DNA of 64,000 nucleotides from JACCTU01 sp963737405 (GTDB lineage: Bacteria; Actinomycetota; Thermoleophilia; Gaiellales; Gaiellaceae): contig CAVTSL010000011.1 in NCBI GenBank assembly GCA_963737405.1, positions 434,001-498,000 of the forward strand, read 5' to 3'. The notes under the pieces were generated by a model that did no database searches, had not been told where the DNA came from, and worked only from the letters and a program-made list of their open reading frames with translations. The number at the start of each line of letters is the position of its first letter. Position 1 is the first letter of the stretch. This document shows, in pieces, positions 53,414 to 60,946 of this stretch. Both the position numbers and the translations under genes were made by a program.

Positions 53414-54989
53414 ATGCAGGTACTCGACGTAGTCATGCGTGCGGTCATCGGGGTCTCATTGCCGTGCTCTCCGGCCTGGTCGCCGTGCCCGCGCTCGCGG
53501 CGGAGGACGTGCAGACGCTGCGGTTCATCTCGACGCTCTCGTCCCAGCAGTCGGTCGACGTCGGGGCTGCCGGCGCGTCGACGGGCGACCTCCGCTTCAC
53601 GGGGCACACGCTTCGGCGCGCCGAGGCTGACGCGGATCGACCGACCGGCGCACAGGTCGGCACGCAGTCGACCTCGTCGACGGTGCTGTCGCGCGGGTCC
53701 GTCGATCTCGTCTCGACGTCGGTCGTTCCGACCGGCTCGATCACCGCGGGCGGCGTCGTGCGCGGAGTCGCGCGGACGCTCGCGGTCCTCGGCGGCACCG
53801 GCGCGTACGCGAACGCGCGCGGGACGCTGACGGTGAAGCGGCTCGACGCCCGCCGCTCCGCTGCTCGTGTTCACGCTCTTCACGGCGAACCGCGGCGAGC
53901 CCGGGCCCGCCGGCCCGCAGGGACCGCAGGGCCTGCCGGGCCTGCGGGTGCGATCGGCGCGGCGGGCGCCGCGGCCGGGGCGACGGGCGCCACCGGGGCG
54001 ACGGGCGCCACCGGGGCGACGGGTGCCGCCGGGCGCGACGGGGGCCACCGGCGCGACCGGAGCGACCGGGGCTGCAGGCCCCGCCGGTCCGCCCGGTTCG
54101 CAGGGACCGCCCGGGACGCCCGGCGCAGACGGCGCGACCGGGCCGGCAGGCCCAGCGGGTCCGACCGGGACCTGCTGGCGCGACCGGCGCCACGGGTGCT
54201 GCGGGCCCCGCCGGCCCGCCGGGGTCGCAGGGGCCGCCGGGGACGCCCGGTGCTGACGGGCTGACGGGCCCGGCGGGTCCCGCGGGTCCGCCCGGCTCAC
54301 AGGGACCGCCGGGGACGCCCGGCGCAGACGGCGCGACCGGACCGGCAGGTCCAGCGGGTCCGCCCGGCTCCCAGGGACCGCCCGGGACGCCCGGCGCTGA
54401 CGGGCTGACCGGCCCGGCGGGCCCGCGGGTCCGCCCGGTTCGCAAGGACCGCCGGGGACGCCCGGCGCAGACGGCGCGACCGGACCCGCCGGTCCGGCAG
54501 GTGCGGCGGGGCCGGCCCCAGGGACCCGCAGGCGCGCAGGGCCCCGCAGGCCCGGCGGGAGCACAGGGGCCCGCAGGCCCGGCCGGCGCGCAAGGCCCGG
54601 CGGGTCCAGCAGGCGCGCAGGGCCCGGCCGGCCCCGCAGGCGCGCAAGGCCCGGCAGGTGCCGCCGGAGCCCAGGGCCCGGCAGGCCCGCAGGGTGCGCC
54701 GGGCGTCTCGGGCCTCGTACGGGTCACGGCCACCTCGATCGTCGACTCGGCCACGACGAAGAGTGCGACCGCCTCGTGCGCGGCGGGTCAGCGCGCGCTC
54801 GGCGGCGGCGGCATCGCGACGTTCGTCGCCGGAGGCGGCACCGCGGCCGACCTCGCCCTCGTCGGCTCTCAGCCGACGGTCGACGGCAGCGGCAACCCGA
54901 ACGGCTGGATCGTGACCGCGAACGAGACCGACGCGATCGCCGGGACGTGGTCGGTCACGGCGGTCGCTCTTTGCGCAACCGTCACCTGA
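53414..54989 (+). CDS. secreted collagen-like protein with barrel N-domain (multiply frameshifted)
   Basis: Conceptual protein from ATG 53414 (or 53435). A signal peptide (IAVLSGLVAVPALA) is followed by about 110 residues resembling an allene-oxide-cyclase/dirigent-like barrel (RFISTLSSQQSVDVG, GGVVRGVARTLAVLGGTGAY, GTLTVKR), then roughly 250 residues of Gly-X-Y collagen-like repeats (GPAGPQGPQG, GATGATGATG, GAQGPAGPAG) and a C-terminal domain of about 95 residues (VRVTATSIVDSATTKSATAS, GNPNGWIVTANETDAIAGTW). The reading frame changes near 53454 and 53862 and repeatedly in the repeats, while each frame piece keeps the triplet pattern. Surface adhesion or matrix role is inferred only from collagen-like analogues. 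Confidence 0.75.
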
Positions 54990-54998
54990 GCGCAGAGG

Positions 54999-55061
54999 TA
55001 GACTCGGGCCGTCCGGTAGGCGACGACGCCTCGGGCGCGTCGGTCGCGCCTGGGGCTTTTT
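54999..55061 (+). terminator. intrinsic terminator/anti-terminator pair before the second glutamine synthetase
   Basis: A possible -10 TAGACT (54999-55004) precedes the stem GCCTCGGGCGCG (55028-55039) / CGCGCCTGGGGC (55045-55056), 12 bp with two wobbles, followed by T5 (55057-55061), only 20 nt before the ATG at 55081. The 5' arm overlaps CGCCT (55027-55031), which can pair with AGGCG (55018-55022). It could equally terminate the collagen-like message, but then no room is left for a glnA promoter downstream. Confidence 0.7.
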
Positions 55062-55080
55062 GCATTTCGAGGAGGAATTC

Positions 55081-56445
55081 ATGGCGCAGGTCGAGACGAA
55101 GAACCGAGCGACGTCGAGCGAGGACTCCCGCAAGGACGTCCTCAAGCGCGTCGACAAGGAGAAGGTCGAGTTCGTGCTCCTCTGGTTCACGGACCTCGAG
55201 GGGCACCTCAAGAGCTTCGCGATCACGCCGAGCGAGCTCGAGGGCGCGCTCGACGACGGGATGGGCTTCGACGGCTCGTCGATCACCGGCTTCAACGCGA
55301 TCGAGGAGTCCGACATGGTCGCGATCCCCGATCCGGAGACGTTCCAGCTCCTTCCGTCGAAGGAAGGCGAGACGAAGGTCGGGCGGATGATCTGCGACGT
55401 CGTCACGCCCGACGGCAAGCCCTACGACGGGGACCCGCGCTTCGTCCTGCGCCGCGCGCTCGAGCGCATGGAGTCGATGGGCTTCGACACGTTCAACGTC
55501 GGCCCCGAGCTCGAGTACTTCCTCTTCAAGGACGACGCGGGCACGGAGACGCTCGACGAGGGCGGCTACTTCGCGATGACGACGATGGACGCGGCGACCG
55601 AGCTCCGCAACGAGACGATCCGCGCGCTCGACTCGGTCGGCATCCCCGTCGAGTACCACCACCACGAAGTCGGCCCGTCGCAGCACGAGATCGACATGCG
55701 CTTCGCGCCGGCGCTCGACATGGCCGATCACACGGTCACGTACCGCCTGATCGTCAAGGAGGTCGCGAAGAAGGCGGGCTACCACGCGACGTTCATGCCG
55801 AAGCCGATCTTCGGTGAGAACGGGTCGGGGATGCACACGCACCAGTCGCTCTTCACGAACGGCCGCAACGCGTTCTTCGATCAGGACGACGACTGGCACC
55901 TGAGCGACGTCGGCAAGGCGTTCATCGCAGGGCAGCTGCACCACGCGCGCGAGCTCTCCGCGGTCTTCGCGCAGTGGATCAACTCGTACAAGCGGCTCGT
56001 GCCGGGATACGAGGCGCCGGTCTACGTCGCGTGGTCGCGGCGCAACCGCTCGGCGCTCATCCGGATCCCGCTCTACAAGCCCGGCGCCGAGCAGGCGACA
56101 CGCGCCGAGATCCGCTGCCCCGACCCCGCGTGCAACCCGTACCTGACGTTCGCAGCGCTGCTGCACGCCGGGCTCGAGGGCATCGAGAAGGGCTACGAGC
56201 TGCCGCCGCCGATGGAGACGAACCTCTACCACCTGACGGCCGAGCAGCGGCGCGAGCGCGGGATCGTCTCACTGCCCGAGACGCTCGGCGAGGCGATCGA
56301 CGAGCTCTCGCAGTCCGAGCTGATGAAGAAGGCGCTCGGCCCGCACATCTTCGACCGCTACGTCGAGCTCAAGCGGAAGGAGTGGGACGAGTACCGCGTC
56401 CAGCTCACCCAGTGGGAAATGGAGAAGTACCTGGCCGTCCTGTAG
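55081..56445 (+). CDS. glutamine synthetase type I, second copy
   Basis: A 454-residue GSI of the shorter alpha-like type. Signatures: GMGFDGSSITGF, VGPELEYFLF, IPVEYHHHEVGPSQHEIDMR, KPIFGENGSGMHTHQS, KRLVPGYEAPVYVAWSRRNRS and ENxRY-like NPYLTFAALLHAG. It lacks the extension of GSI-beta and ends DRYVELKRKEWDEYRVQLTQ then WEMEKYLAVL; TNLYHLT occupies the adenylylation-site region. It has an excellent AGGAGG site (GAGGAGGAATTC). Such copies usually serve assimilation alongside or instead of glnA, or amidate other amines; the latter is uncertain. Leader contains an attenuator-like hairpin. Confidence 0.93.
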   Translation: MAQVETKNRATSSEDSRKDVLKRVDKEKVEFVLLWFTDLEGHLKSFAITPSELEGALDDGMGFDGSSITGFNAIEESDMVAIPDPETFQLLPSKEGETKVGRMICDVVTPDGKPYDGDPRFVLRRALERMESMGFDTFNVGPELEYFLFKDDAGTETLDEGGYFAMTTMDAATELRNETIRALDSVGIPVEYHHHEVGPSQHEIDMRFAPALDMADHTVTYRLIVKEVAKKAGYHATFMPKPIFGENGSGMHTHQSLFTNGRNAFFDQDDDWHLSDVGKAFIAGQLHHARELSAVFAQWINSYKRLVPGYEAPVYVAWSRRNRSALIRIPLYKPGAEQATRAEIRCPDPACNPYLTFAALLHAGLEGIEKGYELPPPMETNLYHLTAEQRRERGIVSLPETLGEAIDELSQSELMKKALGPHIFDRYVELKRKEWDEYRVQLTQWEMEKYLAVL

Positions 56446-56577
56446 GCGGTCTGGACAACCGGGCCGGGGCGCGAGATGATGCGCGTTCCGGCCCGGATGG
56501 CTCTGCGGCCGAGCGGGCCGGCAACTGACGGCCGATCGCGGGGCGTACTCTTCGAAGGCGCCCCGTGGTCGTTCTGG

Positions 56578-56628
56578 CCGCGGAAAATGCTGCGCATTTT
56601 CCGCGGAGAGCGGGAACCAACGGTTCCC
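56578..56628. repeat. two adjacent hairpins downstream of the second glutamine synthetase
   Basis: The gene-free stretch 56446-56728 between the converging glutamine synthetase and PRC-barrel genes holds a perfect inverted repeat with 13-bp arms CCGCGGAAAATGC / GCATTTTCCGCGG around TGC (56578-56606), then a second, GGGAACC-AAC-GGTTCCC (56612-56628). The first has AAAA/TTTT inside the stem, not after it. Symmetry suits a bidirectional terminator or a dispersed palindrome. Confidence 0.7.
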
Positions 56629-56728
56629 TGCACCCCTCCTCGTTCGCAGCTCTCCCTACGCCGCTCGAGCTCACGGCCGGGCGAAGCCCGGCCTCCGCGG
56701 CAGCGGCCACGTCTCAGCCGGTTCGGCT

Positions 56729-56983
56729 TTAGAGGAAGCTCTGGACGTTCTCTCGCGGGACGCGCAGGCCGATGACGCCGCTCGTGGCGTCGATCTGCTC
56801 GATCGCTTCCGCGGGAACGAGGTGGCGCCGGCGGCCGAAGAACCCCTTGCGCACCGCGAGTGCGTCGGGCTCGTCGGGGCGCGTGCCGTACATCGGCGAC
56901 TCGACCTTGCCGATCACCCGGCCGCGGGAGTCCGCGACGATGTAGCCCATGGTGCGGCGGAGGTCGTAGGCGAGGGCGCTCAC
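56729..56983 (-). CDS. PRC-barrel domain protein
   Basis: An 84-residue protein consisting of one PRC-barrel-like domain: GYIVADSRGRVIGKVESPMYG near the start and LVPAEAIEQIDATSGVIGLRV at the end, the two beta-rich halves. PRC-barrel proteins take part in RNA processing or photosynthetic reaction centres; as single-domain actinobacterial proteins they are uncharacterised. GTG at 56983 is chosen; a TTG at 57010 adds nine non-conserved residues. TACAAC upstream could be a weak -10. Confidence 0.7.
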   Translation of the reverse strand: MSALAYDLRRTMGYIVADSRGRVIGKVESPMYGTRPDEPDALAVRKGFFGRRRHLVPAEAIEQIDATSGVIGLRVPRENVQSFL

Positions 56984-57049
56984 TAACTGGGTTGTATTCC
57001 CCGCCTGCAAGGAAAATCCCCCTGCTGCGGTAAGGATTGTGTTAATCGG

Positions 57050-57508
57050 CTAGCCGGGCTTCGCGCTCATCGCCCACATCGCGACGACGTAGGCCGCGAG
57101 GAGGATCGACGTCAGCACGGCGCTGACGCGGGCAAGCGTGCTCGTGCCGCCGTTCGCCTTGCGGAGCCGGCGCACAGCGATGCCCGTGACGATGAGCGTG
57201 ATCAGCAGCAGCAGCAGCCCGGCATCGGCCGTGATGTAGCCCACGCCGATCCAGTCGGGCTCCTCGCCCTCGACGAAGTTCTCCTTCGAGAAGATCCACT
57301 CCGCCCCGACCCTCATCACGATGTACGCCGGGAGGACGAGGACGAGCAGTGTCCAGAACGCGAACCGCGTGTATGCAGCCGCGTCGCGTTTCCAGCCGAG
57401 GATCAGCGCGGTCACCGCGGTCACGAGGCCGCCGACGAGGATCATCGCCCCGAAGACGTGCAGGAGGAGCGGGAAGTTCCAGCTGTCGGGTCGGATCGCA
57501 GCGAGCAT
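57050..57508 (-). CDS. small integral membrane protein (four helices)
   Basis: A 152-residue protein with four hydrophobic helices (about residues 10-33, 45-65, 85-110, 125-147), with His17 (LLLHVFGAMILVGG) in helix 1 and a paralogous arrangement to the preceding gene. It recalls CopD/DUF2269-type membrane proteins with a conserved His in the first helix, which may bind haem or copper; assignment is tentative. One base from the stop of the upstream gene; same operon. Confidence 0.65.
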   Translation of the reverse strand: MLAAIRPDSWNFPLLLHVFGAMILVGGLVTAVTALILGWKRDAAAYTRFAFWTLLVLVLPAYIVMRVGAEWIFSKENFVEGEEPDWIGVGYITADAGLLLLLITLIVTGIAVRRLRKANGGTSTLARVSAVLTSILLAAYVVAMWAMSAKPG

Positions 57509-57509
57509 C

Positions 57510-57992
57510 TCAGGCTCCCGGCTTGTAGATCATGTCGATGAGGATCAGCAGGACGGCGAGCGACGAGACGATGTTCAGCCACATCGCGTTCCGGTTCTGG
57601 AGCAGCGCCTTCAGCTCGGGGCTCGACTCCCCACCGCGGTTCTCCGCGTCCAGACGCCCGGCGAGCTTCGCCGCCTCCATGTAGTTCTGTCCGCCGCGCT
57701 GCCCGGTGGCCGCGCTGATCGCCCAGAGCACGAGCGCGATCAGGATCCACCCGTCCCAGACCTTGTACGCGTCGAAGTCGATCGCGAGCCAGATCCCGAA
57801 GATCAGCGTGCCGACCGTGCCGACCGCGACGAGGACGTTCGCCGGCTTCGCGATCCGGAAGTAGCGGAGTGAGTCGACGGGACGGTCGACGTTCCGCGCG
57901 GCGATCGCGACCGTCCAGAAGGTGACCAGCGCCGCCACGAGCGCGAAGGCGCTCGCGATGTGCAGGAAGAGCAGCCAGTCGGTGAAGGACAC
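57510..57992 (-). CDS. small integral membrane protein (DUF2269/CopD-like)
   Basis: A 160-residue protein with four helices (about 6-30, 50-70, 75-95 and 135-155). The first helix reads WLLFLHIASAFALVAALV, with the conserved His found in CopD/DUF2269-like proteins; the second region RYFRIAKPANVLVAVGTVGT is typical. Forms a pair with the next gene (57050-57508), possibly a heterodimer. GTG at 57992 follows TAGGTT by 8 nt. Divergent from the sensor kinase, sharing a 44-nt promoter region. Confidence 0.65.
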   Translation of the reverse strand: MSFTDWLLFLHIASAFALVAALVTFWTVAIAARNVDRPVDSLRYFRIAKPANVLVAVGTVGTLIFGIWLAIDFDAYKVWDGWILIALVLWAISAATGQRGGQNYMEAAKLAGRLDAENRGGESSPELKALLQNRNAMWLNIVSSLAVLLILIDMIYKPGA

Positions 57993-58036
57993 GAGTGCGA
58001 AACCTACGACATCCGGCGGACGGGCACAATCGACAC

Positions 58037-59446
58037 GTGGACGAGAGTGAACGCCACCTTCGCCTGCTGACCGAGACGATCGAGGCCGTCAACTCGTCGC
58101 TCGACCTCGAAGAGGTGCTCGGGCTGATCGCGCGGCGCGTCGCCGACGCGCTCGAGGCTGACGCGTGCTTCGTCTACCTGTACGACGAGCCCACCGACGA
58201 GCTCGTCCTGCGCGCGACGCACGGCTCGCACGTCGACGAGCTGACGCGGACGCCGCGGATGCGCCCCGGCGAAGGGATCACCGGCTCGGCGGCGTTCGAG
58301 CGGTCGCCGGTGATGATCGCGTCGCAGGCGCATCTCGATCCGCGCTTCAAGTCCTTCCCGAACCTGCCCGAGGACGAGTACGAGTCGATCCTCGCGGTGC
58401 CGATCCTCGCCCGCGACGGCCGGCTCGACGGGGCGCTCAACGTCCGCACGATCACGCCGCGCGAGTTCGCCCGCGGCGAGATCGACCTGCTCGTCTCGAT
58501 CGCGACCCAGGTCGCGCAGTCGATCGAGCACGCGCAGCTCTACGCGCAGGCGCAGCGCCGCGTCCACGAGCTCGAGTCGCTCGCGCGGATCTCCGAGGCG
58601 GTGTCCGAGTCGCTCTACCTCGAGGAGTCGCTCGAGGCGATCGTCAAGACGACGATCGCGGCCGTCGGCGCCACCGGCGCGGCGCTCGTGCTCGAGGACG
58701 GGAAGATCGCGTGGCCCGAGGGACGGCCGGGCGCGTTTGCGGTGCGGCTTCCGCTCCGCTGGAAGCGCCGGCAGATCGGCGAGCTCGTCTGCGACCGCGA
58801 CTCGCCGTTCACCGACGAGGAGCAGTCGCTGCTGGCGTCGATCGCGTCGCACGCGGCGGTCGCGCTGGAGCACGGGCGGGCGGTGATGCGCGGCGTGCTC
58901 GCGCAAGAGATCCACCACCGCGTCAAGAACAACCTCCAGACCGTCGCGTCGCTCCTCCGCCTGCAGGCGCGTGCGAGCGACGTCGATCCGCGAAAGGCGC
59001 TCGAGGACTCGGTCAACCGCATCCTCGCGATCGCCGCCGTGCACGAGGTGCTGATGGAGCGGCGCGAGGAAGAGGTCGAGCTCGCCGAGCTGCTCGACCG
59101 GCTGCGCGCGACGCTCGTTCAGGGGCTCGCCGAGGGGAAGCAGGTTGCGTCGTCGTTCGAGCCCGTGCAGCTCGCCGGCGGGCGTGCGACTGCGCTCGCG
59201 CTCGTCTTCAGCGAGCTGCTGCAGAACGCGCTCGAGCACGGCGGCTCGATCGTGCGCGTCGAGCTCGTGCGCCGGAACGGCGACGTCGTCCTCGCGATCT
59301 CGGACGACGGCGAGGGCATCGACGGCGAGCCGAGCACGGGGACGGGCCTGTCGATCGTGCGGGCGCTCGTCCAGGACGAGCTCGGCGGCTCGCTCTCGCT
59401 CGACTCGAACGGCGGCCTACGGGCCGAGGTGACGTTCCCGATCTAG
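58037..59446 (+). CDS. cytoplasmic sensor kinase with GAF and HisKA_2 domains (PdtaS/EutW-like)
   Basis: A 469-residue kinase without membrane helices. Residues 10-165 form a GAF domain (TETIEAVNSSLDLEEVLGLI, RMRPGEGITGSAAFE, GRLDGALNVRT); about 170-280 a second, degenerate GAF. The phospho-His lies in the HisKA_2 motif AQEIHHRVKNNLQTVASLLR, followed by HATPase boxes (LVFSELLQNALEHG, DDGEGID, GTGLSIVRAL). HisKA_2 kinases with GAF/PAS sensors signal to ANTAR response regulators: PdtaS-PdtaR in mycobacteria, EutW-EutV in Firmicutes. An ANTAR regulator is encoded 1.5 kb away. GTG start is 6 nt after CACAAT (58025-58030). Confidence 0.88.
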   Translation: MDESERHLRLLTETIEAVNSSLDLEEVLGLIARRVADALEADACFVYLYDEPTDELVLRATHGSHVDELTRTPRMRPGEGITGSAAFERSPVMIASQAHLDPRFKSFPNLPEDEYESILAVPILARDGRLDGALNVRTITPREFARGEIDLLVSIATQVAQSIEHAQLYAQAQRRVHELESLARISEAVSESLYLEESLEAIVKTTIAAVGATGAALVLEDGKIAWPEGRPGAFAVRLPLRWKRRQIGELVCDRDSPFTDEEQSLLASIASHAAVALEHGRAVMRGVLAQEIHHRVKNNLQTVASLLRLQARASDVDPRKALEDSVNRILAIAAVHEVLMERREEEVELAELLDRLRATLVQGLAEGKQVASSFEPVQLAGGRATALALVFSELLQNALEHGGSIVRVELVRRNGDVVLAISDDGEGIDGEPSTGTGLSIVRALVQDELGGSLSLDSNGGLRAEVTFPI

Positions 59447-59537
59447 GAGGGCTCGGCGAAACAGGCGCTGTGCCGCCGGGCCGCGCTGGGCGGCGCATGC
59501 CCCCGGCAACGAGGCCCGCTCCGCCGAACCCTCCTAG
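59443..59537. repeat. long imperfect hairpin between convergent genes, with an AACGAG loop
   Basis: Arms at 59443-59458 (CTAGGAGGGCTCGGCG) and 59522-59537 pair over 16 bp with one mismatch and contain the stop codons of both converging genes. Inside, 59498-59525 repeats almost exactly 60898-60925, including GGC-AACGAG-GCC, a hairpin with a six-base loop. Likely a bidirectional terminator at least. Confidence 0.65.
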
Positions 59538-59890
59538 CGGGGCTGCCAGAGCTCGAAGCGGTTGCCCTCGGGGTCGTAGCCCCAGGCGAACCAGCCGTTC
59601 TCCTCTTCCTCCATCTTGTCGTCGACGCGTGCGCCGGCCTCGCGCAGTTGCGCGACCATCGCGTCGAGGTCGCGGACGCGGTAGTTGACCATCGAGGACT
59701 GCTTGCGCGGCCAGTAGTCGCTCGACGACGAGAAGATGCACCAGACGGTCTGGTCGCCGGACTCCGCGACGAACGCGTCGCCGCCCCAGTCCTGCACGTC
59801 GACGCCGAGGTGCTCCGCGTACCACGCGCGCAGCCGCTCGGGATCGCGCGCGCGGAAGAACACCCCGCCGATGCCCACCACGCGCTCCAC
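59534..59890 (-). CDS. VOC (glyoxalase-fold) family protein
   Basis: A 118-residue VOC protein: GIGGVFFRARDPERLRAWYAEHLGVDV and NYRVRDLDAMVAQLREAGARVDD, ending YDPEGNRFELWQP with the metal-binding Glu. His/Glu positions are those of small-molecule isomerases, dioxygenases or resistance proteins. GTG start; the stop lies in a 95-nt hairpin facing the sensor kinase. It is downstream of the double winged-helix regulator on the same strand (9-nt gap). Confidence 0.85.
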   Translation of the reverse strand: MERVVGIGGVFFRARDPERLRAWYAEHLGVDVQDWGGDAFVAESGDQTVWCIFSSSSDYWPRKQSSMVNYRVRDLDAMVAQLREAGARVDDKMEEEENGWFAWGYDPEGNRFELWQPR

Positions 59891-59899
59891 GCGGCGACC

Positions 59900-60412
59900 C
59901 TACAACGCGGCGGCGAGGCGGCGGAGCCTCCGGGCGCGCCCGGTCAGACGGTAGGTCGTCGACGGCGGGAAGCCGTCGTGCACGCGGCGCTCGACGAGGC
60001 CCGCGCGCGCGAGGTCCTTCAGCGCGAGGGTGAGCGCGCGCGGCGAGACGCGGAGCGCGGTGCGAAGCTCGGCGAACCGCCGCTCCGCCGCGAGCTCGAG
60101 GACGACGGGGAGCGACCACTTCTTCAGCCCGACGTCCTCGAGGCCCTCGTCGCGGAGCGCGTCGACGAGCCGCATCGCAGCGGGTCCGAGGCGGCGCCCG
60201 CCCGCCGTCAGGACGTACTCCGGGCGGAGCGGATGGCCGTAGCCGGGGTTCCGCGCCACGAGGTCGGCGTCGACGAGCGCGTCGAGCGTGCGGCGAAGCG
60301 TCTCCCGTCCCACGCCGAGCCGGTTGGCGAGCGTGACGAACTTCGTCCCGCCGCCGCGGTGGAGCTCGGCCAGCACCGGCAGCGACCAGCGGAAGTGGAA
60401 GAGGCTTGACAT
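59900..60412 (-). CDS. regulator with two winged-helix (HxlR-like) domains
   Basis: A 170-residue protein made of two similar halves: RWSLPVLAELHRGGGTKF, RETLRRTLDALVDADLVARNPGYGHP, YVLTAGGRRLGPA, then KKWSLPVVLELAAERRFAEL, RALTLALKDLARAGLVERRVHDG, YRLTGRARRL. HxlR regulators normally have one such domain and dimerise, so this is a fused duplicate, likely acting as a monomer on an asymmetric site. Divergent from a VOC gene and followed by another, which suggests it controls both. Confidence 0.8.
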   Translation of the reverse strand: MSSLFHFRWSLPVLAELHRGGGTKFVTLANRLGVGRETLRRTLDALVDADLVARNPGYGHPLRPEYVLTAGGRRLGPAAMRLVDALRDEGLEDVGLKKWSLPVVLELAAERRFAELRTALRVSPRALTLALKDLARAGLVERRVHDGFPPSTTYRLTGRARRLRRLAAAL

Positions 60413-60464
60413 AGAAGTAGTCGAAGTATAAAAAGAGGTACGGACAACTGCAAAGGAGGCAGTG
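60413..60464. promoter_or_regulatory. operator/promoter region between the double winged-helix regulator and the VOC gene
   Basis: Fifty-two bases, AT-rich by local standards. GAAGTA occurs twice (GAAGTAGTCGAAGTATAAA), the second ending in TATAAA, a good -10; an AGGAGG site (60454-60459) precedes the VOC start. The GAAGTA tandem, at 8-nt spacing, is a plausible operator. Confidence 0.5.
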
Positions 60465-60875
60465 ATGACCGAGGCCGCGACCGACGCGACGACTGCAACG
60501 ATCAGCTACGAGACGGCGAACCTGACGATCTCCGTGAACGTGTCGAACCTCGAGCGCGCGATCGACTGGTACCGCGACGCGCTCGGCTTCGAGGTCGAGT
60601 ACCGGCTCGACGAGATCGGCTGGGCCGAGCTGACGACGCCCTTCGGTGCGGTCAACATCGGGCTCAGCCAGACGGAGGACCAGCGCGCCGGCGGCACCGT
60701 GCCGACCTTCGGCGTCACCGACATCGACGCGGGCCGCCGTCACCTCGAGTCGCTCGGCGTGAAGCTCGACGAGACGTTCGACGTCCAGGGGATGGTGAAG
60801 CTGATGGGCTTCTACGACCCGGACGGGAACCCGTGGATGCTCGCCGAGACCTCGGAGACGTACCCGGGCAAGTAG
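60465..60875 (+). CDS. VOC (glyoxalase-fold) family protein
   Basis: A 136-residue protein: NLTISVNVSNLERAIDWYRDALGFE, AELTTPFGAVNIGLSQTE, VPTFGVTDIDAGRRHLESLG and FYDPDGNPWMLAET with the Glu ligand. The N-terminal 15 residues are Thr/Ala-rich. ATG at 60465 is preferred over GTG at 60462 because the AGGAGG site is then 5 nt away. Likely substrate a small aldehyde adduct, antibiotic or catechol; unknown. A hairpin with AACGAG loop follows its stop. Confidence 0.85.
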   Translation: MTEAATDATTATISYETANLTISVNVSNLERAIDWYRDALGFEVEYRLDEIGWAELTTPFGAVNIGLSQTEDQRAGGTVPTFGVTDIDAGRRHLESLGVKLDETFDVQGMVKLMGFYDPDGNPWMLAETSETYPGK

Positions 60876-60876
60876 A

Positions 60877-60935
60877 GGACGGCGCGGAGCAAGCGCTATG
60901 CCCCGGGCAACGAGGCCCGCTCCACCAAGCCGTCC
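60877..60935. repeat. structured repeat upstream of the ANTAR regulator gene
   Basis: Outer arms GGACGGC / GCCGTCC and GGAGC / GCTCC enclose a hairpin CGGGC-AACGAG-GCCCG (60904-60919) with a six-base loop beginning with A and having G in position 4. The 29 nt from 60898 match 59498 onward at about 27 positions. It lies 12 nt before the regulator GTG, upstream of its own probable -10 (CATACT, 60935-60940). Confidence 0.7.
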
Positions 60936-60946
60936 ATACTGCGCGG

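Noticed and set aside
53867..54256. Separate collagen-like genes in each reading frame
   Set aside because: The frames abut and continue the same Gly-X-Y pattern between one N- and one C-terminal domain, so a single broken gene is simpler.
55018..55031. ANTAR hexaloop in the second glutamine synthetase leader
   Set aside because: The alternative hairpin closes ACGA, or GACGAC if one pair opens; position 1 is not A.
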